From positions 62,001 to 126,000 of the forward strand of contig NZ_JASITE010000002.1 in assembly GCF_030767025.1 (NCBI RefSeq): a stretch of 64,000 nt of DNA, in the 5' to 3' direction. The DNA comes from Nocardia sp. CC227C (GTDB lineage Bacteria > Actinomycetota > Actinomycetes > Mycobacteriales > Mycobacteriaceae). A program made the position numbers and the translations under genes. A model generated the notes under the pieces. That model was not told where the DNA came from, ran no database searches, and saw nothing but the letters and a program-made list of their open reading frames with translations. The number at the start of each line of letters is the position of its first letter. Position 1 is the first letter of the stretch. Shown here one piece after another: positions 1 to 7,537 of this stretch.

Positions 1-195
1 GTGGACACCCCCGCCTTCCGCGATTCCATGGGCGCGACGCCCGAGGGCGAGGCGGCGATCGCCGCCCTGCACCCCCTCGGACGCATCGCCGCCCCCGACG
101 AGATCGCCGCCTTCTGCGCCTACTTGCTCAGCGACGAGGCGAGCTTCGTCACCGGCGCGGCCCTGGCGATCGACGGCGGCTTCACCGCACGCTGA
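1..195 (+). CDS. C-terminal end of a short-chain dehydrogenase/reductase (partial)
   Basis: The 64 visible residues are the C-terminal third of a classical SDR oxidoreductase, an NAD(P)-dependent enzyme of unknown substrate. The segment [20 protein letters not shown] followed by [15 protein letters not shown] is the usual SDR ending: the PxGR turn, a helix, then the IDGG strand that completes the Rossmann sheet. The nucleotide-binding glycine motif and the Tyr-x3-Lys catalytic pair lie upstream of the window. The GTG at position 1 is probably an internal valine, so the gene is cut by the window edge. It converges on the Hsp70-like gene, with a strong hairpin between them. Confidence 0.9.
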   Translation: MDTPAFRDSMGATPEGEAAIAALHPLGRIAAPDEIAAFCAYLLSDEASFVTGAALAIDGGFTAR

Positions 196-210
196 CCGGG
201 GCGGCCGTCC

Positions 211-250
211 GTCGAGCGGCGGGCGGTCGAGCGGCGGGCGGTCGAGCGGC
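211..250. repeat. 15-bp tandem repeat, about 2.7 copies
   Basis: The unit GTCGAGCGGCGGGCG occurs at 211-225 and 226-240 and is followed by a partial copy at 241-250 that runs into the terminator stem. It is non-coding and lies just after the SDR stop codon. I see no further role. Confidence 0.8.
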
Positions 251-293
251 CCACCCCGCGTCGTGGGCACGGGAGAACGACGCGGGGTGGGCC
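248..293. terminator. 17-bp hairpin between convergent genes
   Basis: Positions 248-264 and 277-293 are perfect reverse complements (17 bp) around a 12-nt loop. The stem is GC-rich with no clear T-tract, as is common in actinobacteria. It lies between the SDR end (195, plus) and the Hsp70-like gene end (492, minus), so it can serve both strands. Confidence 0.75.
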
Positions 294-491
294 CGTTGGA
301 GGCCGCCCGAGCACGTAACCGGTGGCATGCCGGTGACACGAAGGGCAATTCGTCGTGCTGGGCGGCGAGCCGACCGTCACTGGGTCGCACGGGGGCGTGA
401 CGGCCGACCAGCTGGGGGGCCACCTGCGATCGGGATCGCGGTAGCCGCTGGGGTGGAGGGGAAATCGGTACTGCGCGGGTCGGTCTGGGCA

Positions 492-2801
492 CTACTTGTC
501 GGAACCACCGCCTCCGCCGCCGGAACCACCACTGCCACCGGAACCACCGGAACCGCCGCTGCCACCGGAACCACCAGAGCCACCGCTGCCACCTGAACCG
601 CCGGAGGACGATCCGCCGGAACTCGCGCCCGATCCGCCGGAACTCTTGCTCGAGCCGCCGGATGACGAACTGCCGCCGGACGAACTCTTGCCGCCGGAAC
701 CGGAGCTGCCACCCGAATCGGATCCCCCGGACGAGGAGCCGCCCGAGCCGGAGCCACCGGATGACGAGTCGCCGCCGCCGGAACCGTAGCCCCCGCCGCC
801 GTAACCGCCGCCGGAGCCACCGGACCCGTAGCCACCTCCGGATGTGGAGCCTCCGGAGGTGGAACCACCCGAGCCGTAGCCGCCGGAACCACCCGAGGTG
901 TTCCCGCCCGAAGTGCTGCCGCCCGAAGTGTTCCCGCCCGACGTGTTCCCACCCGAGGTGCTGCCGCCGGACGTGGAACCGCCACTGGTCGAGCCGCCGG
1001 AGGTACTGCCGCCGGAGGTCGAACCGTCCGAGGTCGATCCACCGCCGTCGGTGCCCCCCGTGGGCGCACCGCCACCGGAAGTCGTTCCACCGCCGGTGCT
1101 GCCACCATCGGTGGCGCTCCCATCCGCGGGTGTCCCGGCGTCGCCGCTCGTGTCCGGCGCGCCGTCGGTGCCGACCGGATCGCCGGGGACCGTGTCGCCG
1201 GTGTCGGGCAGCGTCGTACCGGGATCTGCGGTATCGGGCACGGTCGGCAGATCGGGCATCGAATCGGGCAGGGAGGGCAGCTGCGGCGTGCCGTCCACCG
1301 GAGCGGTCGGAATATCGCCGAGATCGGGGATTCCGATCGGATTCGTCACGGGGTCACCGGCATTCGGCATATCGGGCAGTCCGGGCGGCAGGCTCACCGA
1401 CGGGAGCTGGCCCGGATCGACGGGCCCGATCACCACGCCACCGCCACCGCCACCGCCGCCGCTGGAATCGCGGGGCAGTTCGAAGGGCACCGGATTGGTG
1501 AACCGCGACGGGTCGGCGTAGGTGGTATTGCCTGCGGAGGAACGGGTTTCGCAGTGGTTGCCCGCATACACCCGATGCACGGGCCGCCCGCCGGACCATT
1601 CGGCGGTCACCGTTGGCGGCAGCACGCCGTAGTCGCGGATGCTCGCCGCGGCGCTCACCGCGTGGACGCGGCTCCCGGGCCCGGCGCTCACGTCGTCGAG
1701 GAGGAGGACATCGTGAGCGCCGGTCCCGGAAGTCTTGGTGGCGCCGGTGGTGTCCGGCGTCGCCTGGAAGCCGGGCGCACCCGGGGTGCCGCCCATCATG
1801 GCGGCGGCCGACATGGCCAGGGCCGAGGCGACGGCGGCGCCGGAGAAGGCGGCCGCCTTGGGCGCGTATTTGCCGATGGCGGAACCGGTCTCGGCGCTGC
1901 GCGCGGCGGCGATGGCCGCGCCGATGGCGACGGTGTGCGCCGGGTCCGGCGACATGATGATGGGCAGACCGAGTTCGCTCAGCGCCCGCGCCACCTCGAC
2001 CGGGCGCGCCGCGCCGCCGATGAGCAGAATGCGGTCGATGTGGTTGAGGCTCAGTCCGCACCGGTGCACCGTGGCCCGCACCAGCCGTAGTGAATTGCGA
2101 ATGTGCCAGGTGCGCAGTCTGCTGGTGTCCGCCGCGGGCACCACGGCCGAGACGGGCTGGGCGGCGTCGGGGGCGATACTGCGCGCGTAGCGGGCCAGCA
2201 GGGTGCCGAGCGGTCGGCCGCCGTAGTCGTGGGAGCGTTCGGCCCGGCCGAGTATCCCGCGCTCGCCGCGGTCGGCCTCGGTGCGCACCACCGCGATATC
2301 GAGACTGTTGCCGCCCAGGTCGTAGACCAGGGTGAGGCCGCCCTCGGAGATGCCGTGGTGGGCGTCGAGCCACTCCACCGCCGCCACCGGTTCTGGCATG
2401 AGCAGGACGTCGGATCCGCCGGACCAGTCCAGCGCACGCCGCAGTCGATGCACATGCTTGTCGGAATAACTTGCGGGATAGGCGGTTACGGCGGGCGCCT
2501 CGGGCGCGTTGGTCTCGATGAGTCCATTCACCACCGCGGCGACCAGATCGGCGGGCGACCAGATGCGACCACCGACCACCACCGGATCGGGTTCGCGGCT
2601 GAGATCGGCGAAATCCGTTACCACGGGGGCGAATCGGGGGATTCCACCGATTCGGGCACCGCCGGCACTGTCGAAGGTGACGGCCGTGCGCCGGACCCGG
2701 ACCGCGGGCCGATTGCGTTCACCCGCCGCCCGCGAGGTCGAGCTGGTGATCGCCCACACGGAGTTCACTGTGCCGATGCTCATGCCAAAACCAACAGTCA
2801 T
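492..2801 (-). CDS. Hsp70-like ATPase-domain protein with long Gly/Ser-rich tail
   Basis: This 769-residue protein has an actin/Hsp70-type ATPase fold in its first ~300 residues. A SIGTVN phosphate-1 loop lies at residues 8-13, VYDLGGNSLDIAVV (phosphate-2) near 157 and ILLIGGAARP (adenosine loop) near 257. No Hsp70 substrate-binding domain follows. Instead there is an Ala-rich hydrophobic stretch near 315-337 that could cross the membrane, about 100 residues with two cysteines, a Pro/Asp-rich stretch, and from about residue 443 a Gly/Ser/Thr low-complexity tail to the end. The ATG at 2801 is preferred because the paralogue at 6200-7204 begins identically (M-V-FG-G-SIGTVN). If the hydrophobic stretch is a true membrane helix, the tail would lie outside the cytoplasm; that is inference. 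Substrate and partners are unknown. Confidence 0.85.
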   Translation of the reverse strand: MTVGFGMSIGTVNSVWAITSSTSRAAGERNRPAVRVRRTAVTFDSAGGARIGGIPRFAPVVTDFADLSREPDPVVVGGRIWSPADLVAAVVNGLIETNAPEAPAVTAYPASYSDKHVHRLRRALDWSGGSDVLLMPEPVAAVEWLDAHHGISEGGLTLVYDLGGNSLDIAVVRTEADRGERGILGRAERSHDYGGRPLGTLLARYARSIAPDAAQPVSAVVPAADTSRLRTWHIRNSLRLVRATVHRCGLSLNHIDRILLIGGAARPVEVARALSELGLPIIMSPDPAHTVAIGAAIAAARSAETGSAIGKYAPKAAAFSGAAVASALAMSAAAMMGGTPGAPGFQATPDTTGATKTSGTGAHDVLLLDDVSAGPGSRVHAVSAAASIRDYGVLPPTVTAEWSGGRPVHRVYAGNHCETRSSAGNTTYADPSRFTNPVPFELPRDSSGGGGGGGGVVIGPVDPGQLPSVSLPPGLPDMPNAGDPVTNPIGIPDLGDIPTAPVDGTPQLPSLPDSMPDLPTVPDTADPGTTLPDTGDTVPGDPVGTDGAPDTSGDAGTPADGSATDGGSTGGGTTSGGGAPTGGTDGGGSTSDGSTSGGSTSGGSTSGGSTSGGSTSGGNTSGGNTSGGSTSGGNTSGGSGGYGSGGSTSGGSTSGGGYGSGGSGGGYGGGGYGSGGGDSSSGGSGSGGSSSGGSDSGGSSGSGGKSSSGGSSSSGGSSKSSGGSGASSGGSSSGGSGGSGGSGGSGGSGGSGGSGGSGGSGGGGGGSDK
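500..1040. repeat. Coding low-complexity repeats (Gly-Gly-Ser and GGSTS units)
   Basis: Within the tail of the Hsp70-like gene, about 500-600 carries 9-nt units coding Gly-Gly-Ser. About 862-1035 carries 15-nt units coding Gly-Gly-Ser/Asn-Thr-Ser. The units are imperfect and in frame, so the array is part of the protein. It is prone to slippage, and repeat number probably differs between strains. Confidence 0.8.
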
Positions 2802-3347
2802 CGCTATCCCGTCAACGCACCGTGACCACGGCCCCACGTCGCACAACCATGTGGTCGCGGTCGTTTACCAAACAGCGCGTTCAGGTTAGCTGGCTCGTGC
2901 CGGACGTGAATGTTGAATCGGTGGAAAAGTTTTCGTGAACGGTAGCCAAGTTTGCGAATCTACTGGTCGAACAGCATCAAGACCAAGATCACAGCCAACT
3001 TTCGGAATCTAAATACCGACCAGTCTCGCTTTGTGGCTACAACCCAGCGAACGCCAGTCAATACCAACCGGTACGCGAGAAGAGTCCGGAAAACAAAACC
3101 GCATCGTCCGTACGGCCCGGCGATTTTCGGGTCACTGCTTGGTTGCTCACCCGAAACTTCGGTATTCGGAATGGAATAGACCGCTACCCGGCCGACACTC
3201 GGACGGTCACACGAAGGACGTCGTTCGGCCGCCCCGCGGCATTACACCCGCTCGCACAACTCACACATCCTGGACGGTCGCGCAGCGATATTCGACACTC
3301 AGGGACAGCGAATCACGGCGCACAGCAGGACTATTCACCCAAACAGG
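2802..3347. other. Intergenic leader of relatively low GC
   Basis: This is about 550 bp without a convincing gene, between the Hsp70-like start (2801) and the fprB terminator. Roughly 2880-3200 is visibly less GC-rich than the neighbouring genes. Short open frames here lack ribosome-binding sites and coding character. It most likely holds the minus-strand promoter and leader of the Hsp70-like gene. A TTGACT about 270 nt upstream of the start codon could be a -35 element, but I cannot fix a promoter. Confidence 0.5.
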
Positions 3348-3386
3348 ACGACCGCCGTATGCGATCGGTACGCATACGGCGGTCGT
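3348..3386 (-). terminator. 16-bp perfect hairpin after fprB
   Basis: Arms 3348-3363 and 3371-3386 are perfect reverse complements around a 7-nt loop, 28 nt past the fprB stop. On the minus strand the stem is followed by a short T-containing run (CCTGTTTGGG), consistent with intrinsic termination. Confidence 0.8.
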
Positions 3387-3413
3387 GAGGTCGGTTTCCG
3401 GACCCTGCGCGGG

Positions 3414-5000
3414 CTAGCGGCTCCGCACCAGCAGGCGCAGCGAACGTCGCGGATGGTTGGCGGCGCCGCCACGAACGACCCGCGGCTGCCGAGTCCCGAC
3501 CAAACGGTCGAATTCGGCTGCGTTACCGGCCGGTTCGGGCAGCCGTCCCGCATTGAAGTCCGCGACCAGCTGCCGCACGGTTTCCTGAGCGCAGGACTTG
3601 TTGGTACCGATAAAACCGGTCGGTCCCCGCTTGATCCACCCGGTGACATAGGACCCGGACACCACCGCACCGCCCGCGGTCTCCAACACCCGGCCGTCCA
3701 GATTCGGAACCACCCCGGCCCGCTCGTCGAACGGCAGTCCGGTCAGCGGCACACCCCGATATCCCACCGAGGTGAGCACCAGTCCGGTGTCCAGGGTTTC
3801 GGTCCGGTCGGTGGCCGCCGCCCGCACCGCGCCGTCGGCATCGGCGACGAGCTCGTTGCGCACCAGTTCCATCCCGGTCACCCGGTCGACCCCGGTGAGA
3901 GCGGTCGGCGACGCCAGATACTTGAATACGATGCGCTTGCGCTTGCCGGTGGCCCGTTCCGCCAGTCCGCGCAGCAGCTTCAGCTTCTGTTCGACCTTCC
4001 GCGGCGCGTCGGCCGGGGTCTCGGGAATCTCACCCTCGACCACGATATCCACGTCGGCACCCAGCAGGCCCACGAATTCCGGCACGGTGAAGGCGGATTC
4101 GGCCGGACCCCGACGTCCGACGATCACCACTTCCTCGATCTTGCTGCGCCGCAGCGCCTGCAGTGCCTTGGGCGAGACCTCGGTCCCGGCCAGCAGCTCC
4201 GGATCGGTGGTCAGCAGCCGCGCCACGTCGAGGGCGACATTGCCGTTGCCGACGATGACCGCCCGCCGCTGCGACAGGTCGAAGTACCGATCGGCGTGAT
4301 CGGGATGCCCGTTGTACCAGGCCACGAACTCGGTCGCCGAGACGCTGCCCGGCAGCCCCTCACCCGGGATGCCGAGCTTGCGGTCCGCGGAGGCGCCCAC
4401 CGCGTACACCACGGCGTGATAGTGCCGCAGCAGCTCCTCGTGCGAAATATGCTTGCCGACCTCGACATTCAGGTACGAGCCGAAGCCCGGCTGCGCCGAG
4501 ATGGTGTCGAAGAGCTTGGCGACCTGACGGGTCCTGGTGTGATCGGGCGCGACGCCGAAGCGGGCCAGACCGTAGGGCGTGGACAGCCGGTCGAACACCG
4601 TCACCTGCACCCCCGCCTGGGTGAGCAGTTCGTCGGCGGCGTACATGGCCGACGGTCCGGAACCGATCACGGCCACCCGCAACGGCTCCCGGCCCGGCTT
4701 CACCTCGGGCGCGGGGATAGGCCGCGCCAGCAGCGGCCGGGGCCGCTCCTGCCGGTAGAAGTCGGCGTTGATCTCGATGAACGGCTGCTGGTCCGCGGTC
4801 AGCTTCTTCGAGGAGGTGATGGCGTCCACCGGGCAGGCGGTGGCGCACGCGCCGCAGTCCACGCACGCCTTCGGGTCGACGTAGAGCATCTCCGCCGTCC
4901 GGAAGTCGGGCTCGTCCGGCGTGGGGTGGATGCAGTTGACCGGGCAGGCGTAGACGCAGGACGCGTCGCTGCAGCAGGACTGCGTGACGACGTACGGCAT
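3414..5000 (-). CDS. fprB: Ferredoxin-fused ferredoxin-NADP(+) reductase, FprB type
   Basis: This is a 528-residue flavoprotein that moves electrons between NADPH and ferredoxin-type acceptors. Residues 1-105 are a seven-iron-type ferredoxin domain with cysteines 9, 10, 15, 19 and 23 (CPVNCIHP) and 46, 49, 52 and 56 (CVDCGACATACP). The adrenodoxin-reductase-like part follows: an FAD loop GSGPSAMYAADEL from about residue 113, an NADP loop VIVGNGNVALDVARLL near 245-262, and TGWIKRGPTGFIGTNK near the C-terminus. This order and length match FprB of mycobacteria. The start ATG directly follows the stop codon of the diiron oxygenase gene with no intervening base, so the two are almost certainly co-transcribed and the reductase probably feeds electrons to the oxygenase. 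Confidence 0.9.
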   Translation of the reverse strand: MPYVVTQSCCSDASCVYACPVNCIHPTPDEPDFRTAEMLYVDPKACVDCGACATACPVDAITSSKKLTADQQPFIEINADFYRQERPRPLLARPIPAPEVKPGREPLRVAVIGSGPSAMYAADELLTQAGVQVTVFDRLSTPYGLARFGVAPDHTRTRQVAKLFDTISAQPGFGSYLNVEVGKHISHEELLRHYHAVVYAVGASADRKLGIPGEGLPGSVSATEFVAWYNGHPDHADRYFDLSQRRAVIVGNGNVALDVARLLTTDPELLAGTEVSPKALQALRRSKIEEVVIVGRRGPAESAFTVPEFVGLLGADVDIVVEGEIPETPADAPRKVEQKLKLLRGLAERATGKRKRIVFKYLASPTALTGVDRVTGMELVRNELVADADGAVRAAATDRTETLDTGLVLTSVGYRGVPLTGLPFDERAGVVPNLDGRVLETAGGAVVSGSYVTGWIKRGPTGFIGTNKSCAQETVRQLVADFNAGRLPEPAGNAAEFDRLVGTRQPRVVRGGAANHPRRSLRLLVRSR

Positions 5001-6014
5001 CTAGGCCACCTTGCTGCCGCGGAGGGGCTCCGAGCGGTAGCGGGAGGTGGGGCCGTCGATGCGCAGCAGCTTCCACACCGCCTTGGAGACCGGGTTCATC
5101 AGACCGATCTCCTTGGCCAGGGCGCGCACGTCCACGAAGTAGTCGGCGAAGACCTGCTTGGCGTCCTTGGACCCGTAGAACAGCTCCTTGCGCACCTTCT
5201 CCGGGATATCGAACTCCCGGAAGAACGCCTTGGGCGGGGTCGCGATGGAGCGGCCCAGAATCCACATGACGATCGGCATCGCGATGGAGAGCACGAACCG
5301 CTGCGGCGCGCCCTGCTCGGGCACGTGCTGCTTGAGGAACTCGTGCGCGAAGGAGATGTGGCGGGCCTCCTCGGCGACGTGGATCGCCATCACGCCGCGC
5401 ATGATCGGGTGCACGTCCTCACCGGAGCGCAGGATCTGCTTCTGGATGTGGTCGATGGGCTCCTCGCCCGCGAGCACGGCCATGAAGAACAGGTTCGGGA
5501 ACATGACCGCGACCGGCACGCCGAAGTGACGGAGCTGGCGCACCAGCGGGCCCATACCCGGCACGTCCATGCCGATGCGGTTCACCATCTCCTGGAACAT
5601 CAGGGTGTGGTTGAGCTCTTCGGCCATCTCGTGGGTGCAGTACCGGAACTCCGGGTCGCCGTTGGGCAGCGAGAAGGTGTGCTGCACCATGCCGCTGATC
5701 AGGATGGACTCGAACTGCAGGCCGACCTTGGCGACATTGGCCTGGCGGTACTTGCCGATGGCGATCTTCTGCTCGTCGGTCAGCGCGCGGTACCAGGGGT
5801 GGCGGCCCAGCGGATCCGCGGATTCGGGCAGGATCCAGCGCTCGGGCTTGGTGTTCGCGTCGAAGTCCGGGTTCTCCCAGTCGATGTCCTCGTAGGGGTC
5901 GAAGTGCTTGTTCACCGACCCTTCCGACAGCAGCAGCAGCTTCTGCGCGTATTCCTGAGCTTCCGCGACGATCGGGTCGTCGATGGGCGTTGTGGCTACG
6001 GACATCGTCGTCAC
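5001..6014 (-). CDS. AurF-family diiron oxygenase
   Basis: This 337-residue soluble helical protein belongs to the AurF-like non-haem diiron oxygenase family, whose characterised members oxidise arylamines. Carboxylate/histidine ligand motifs are visible: a Glu in the QFES segment near residue 100, HEMAEELNH near 127-135 and EEARHISF near 216-223. The GTG at 6014 is preferred because GGAGAGG sits just upstream; an in-frame ATG lies at 6005. It abuts fprB downstream, which supplies a dedicated reductant pathway. The substrate cannot be read from the sequence. Confidence 0.85.
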   Translation of the reverse strand: MTTMSVATTPIDDPIVAEAQEYAQKLLLLSEGSVNKHFDPYEDIDWENPDFDANTKPERWILPESADPLGRHPWYRALTDEQKIAIGKYRQANVAKVGLQFESILISGMVQHTFSLPNGDPEFRYCTHEMAEELNHTLMFQEMVNRIGMDVPGMGPLVRQLRHFGVPVAVMFPNLFFMAVLAGEEPIDHIQKQILRSGEDVHPIMRGVMAIHVAEEARHISFAHEFLKQHVPEQGAPQRFVLSIAMPIVMWILGRSIATPPKAFFREFDIPEKVRKELFYGSKDAKQVFADYFVDVRALAKEIGLMNPVSKAVWKLLRIDGPTSRYRSEPLRGSKVA

Positions 6015-6049
6015 AGCCTCTCCAGTTCAGTGTCGGTAACTGTGTCCCA

Positions 6050-6077
6050 TGGTTACACCAAACCGAAGTTACGTCAA
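6050..6077 (-). promoter_or_regulatory. Candidate promoter of the oxygenase-fprB operon
   Basis: On the minus strand TTGACG (6077-6072) and TAACCA (6055-6050) are separated by 16 nt, placing a start of transcription about 30 nt before the GTG. The -35 is good; the -10 is only a partial match. Confidence 0.4.
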
Positions 6078-6199
6078 TAATGCTGTCACGGATATCTGGT
6101 TACTCGCGAGTCGTGACCGGGGCGAATACACGTCGACGCACGGTGAGACTCGGATCACAACGGACGGAGTTATCTGTAACCGCGAATCGAGCGCGCTCG

Positions 6200-7204
6200 T
6201 CAGAGAGCGGCGACGCGGGCCAGGCGGCGGCGGAAGAGGCCGAAGCCGGGGTGTCGGTGGGTCGCGGCCGCATGGTCGAGTTGGGCGTCGCGGGCCGCGA
6301 TGGCCGCGCCGTCGGCGATGGTGCGCTCGGGGTCCTGCGCCACGATGACAGGGCGTGCCAGTTCGGCCGAGAGCACCTCGGCCACCTCGGGCGGACGGGC
6401 GGCCCCGCCGACGACCAGCACGCGGTCGACATCGGCCATGGTGACGTCGGCGATGCGCAGGCCCTGGTAGACCAGGGTCAGGGAGCGGCGCACGTGGCGG
6501 GCGCGTAGTTCGCTCGCGTCGGCGTCGGAGACGTGGGAGACGACCGAACTCCCCTGCCGCCGCAGATGCTGCGCGAGCATGCCGCCGAAGGCGCGACCGC
6601 CGTAGTCGGTCGAGCGCACCGGCTCCCCCACGATGGGATCGGCGGGCGCGCCCGCCCCCACGCGTACGAGGGTGACGGTGAGCCCGGAGCCACCCAGGTC
6701 GTACACGAGCGCCAGCCCCGGCGTGAGCGGGCCGCGCTCGGCGGCGAGCCAGGACACCGCCGCGAGGGGCTCGGCCAGCAGCGTGGCCCGATCGAGCCCG
6801 ACACCCGCGAGCGCGGCGCGCAGTTCGGCCACGTGATCCTCGGAGTACCCGGCCGGATGGGCCACCGTGACGGCGGTATCCGCGGCCGGAGCCTTCCCCA
6901 GCACCTCCTCGATCACGCTGTACGCCACGGTCGCCACCAGATCCGGTGCCGTGAGCGCACGATGGCCGACGCGTGCGGTCGGCGCGCCGCGCTGGGTCAG
7001 ATCGGCGAATTCGGTGATGACGCGACCGTGTTTGGGAATCCGGCCGACGCGGGCATTGCCCGAACTGTCGAAGGTGAGGGTGGTCCGCCAGGTAATGGGG
7101 ACGGCGCCGCGGCGACGGCCGGGCGGATTCTTGCCCGCACGATCCGATGCCGTCGCGCACACCGTATTGACCGTGCCGATACTGAGACCAACGCCGAACA
7201 CCAT
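6200..7204 (-). CDS. Hsp70-like ATPase-domain protein (short paralogue)
   Basis: This 334-residue Hsp70/actin-fold ATPase lacks a substrate-binding domain. It shows SIGTVN at the N-terminus, VYDLGGSGLTVTLV near residue 164 and VLVVGGAARPPEVAEVL near 260, aligning along its length with the ATPase part of the protein at 492-2801. The stretches TFDSSGNARVGRIPK and PAGYSEDHVAELR have close counterparts there. It ends soon after the ATPase domain with a short basic tail and has no Gly/Ser extension. I start it at ATG 7204 by alignment with the paralogue; an open frame extends to 7237. The two paralogues bracket the oxygenase-fprB pair on the same strand, which may reflect duplication or a shared function. 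Confidence 0.85.
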   Translation of the reverse strand: MVFGVGLSIGTVNTVCATASDRAGKNPPGRRRGAVPITWRTTLTFDSSGNARVGRIPKHGRVITEFADLTQRGAPTARVGHRALTAPDLVATVAYSVIEEVLGKAPAADTAVTVAHPAGYSEDHVAELRAALAGVGLDRATLLAEPLAAVSWLAAERGPLTPGLALVYDLGGSGLTVTLVRVGAGAPADPIVGEPVRSTDYGGRAFGGMLAQHLRRQGSSVVSHVSDADASELRARHVRRSLTLVYQGLRIADVTMADVDRVLVVGGAARPPEVAEVLSAELARPVIVAQDPERTIADGAAIAARDAQLDHAAATHRHPGFGLFRRRLARVAAL

Positions 7205-7481
7205 CAGTTCACCTCGATCGACGAGTCGTTGTTTCACCAGTCACCATGACCCGACCCGTGTTTCAGGCAACCACCGCGCCGGATGCTTGCCAAGCAGAGG
7301 ACACCCGGTTGTCCGCAGTTGCTCCTCCCGGCGACGGCAGCGCCGGTGAGCGGGGGCTCGGGTTCCACGCACCCGGGCGGACAGCGAGATCGCGAGAAGT
7401 TTGCCCGAATCCCACGCACCGGTCGGTCCGTGTTGATCTTGTCGTCGCCGCCGGGCCGCCCCCGCCCCCGGCACTGAAAAA

Positions 7482-7514
7482 CGCCCTCGCACCGGGGAAC
7501 TCGGTGCGAGGGCG
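7482..7514 (-). terminator. Intrinsic terminator of the amidase gene
   Basis: Arms 7482-7494 and 7502-7514 form a perfect 13-bp stem with a 7-nt loop. On the minus strand the stem is followed directly by five T residues (complement of 7477-7481), the classical intrinsic form, 24 nt after the amidase stop. The remaining intergenic DNA, 7205-7476, shows nothing further that I can support. Confidence 0.9.
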
Positions 7515-7537
7515 GCGATACTTCGCGGGCACGGCGC

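Noticed and set aside
500..1040. Regular short repeats that might suggest a CRISPR array
   Set aside because: Units are 9 or 15 nt, imperfect, in frame and encode Gly/Ser repeats; there are no spacers.
492..2801. PE_PGRS-like surface protein because of the glycine-rich tail
   Set aside because: The N-terminus is an Hsp70-like ATPase, not a PE domain, and the repeat is GGS/GGSTS rather than GGAGG-type.
2952..3179. A 75-codon open frame in the low-GC intergenic region
   Set aside because: It has no ribosome-binding site, no GC-rich third-position bias and no recognisable sequence.
3453..6080. An 875-codon open frame on the plus strand opposite fprB and the diiron oxygenase
   Set aside because: It is a reverse-frame shadow typical of GC-rich DNA; its composition is Arg/Gly/His-rich and the minus-strand genes have clear domains.
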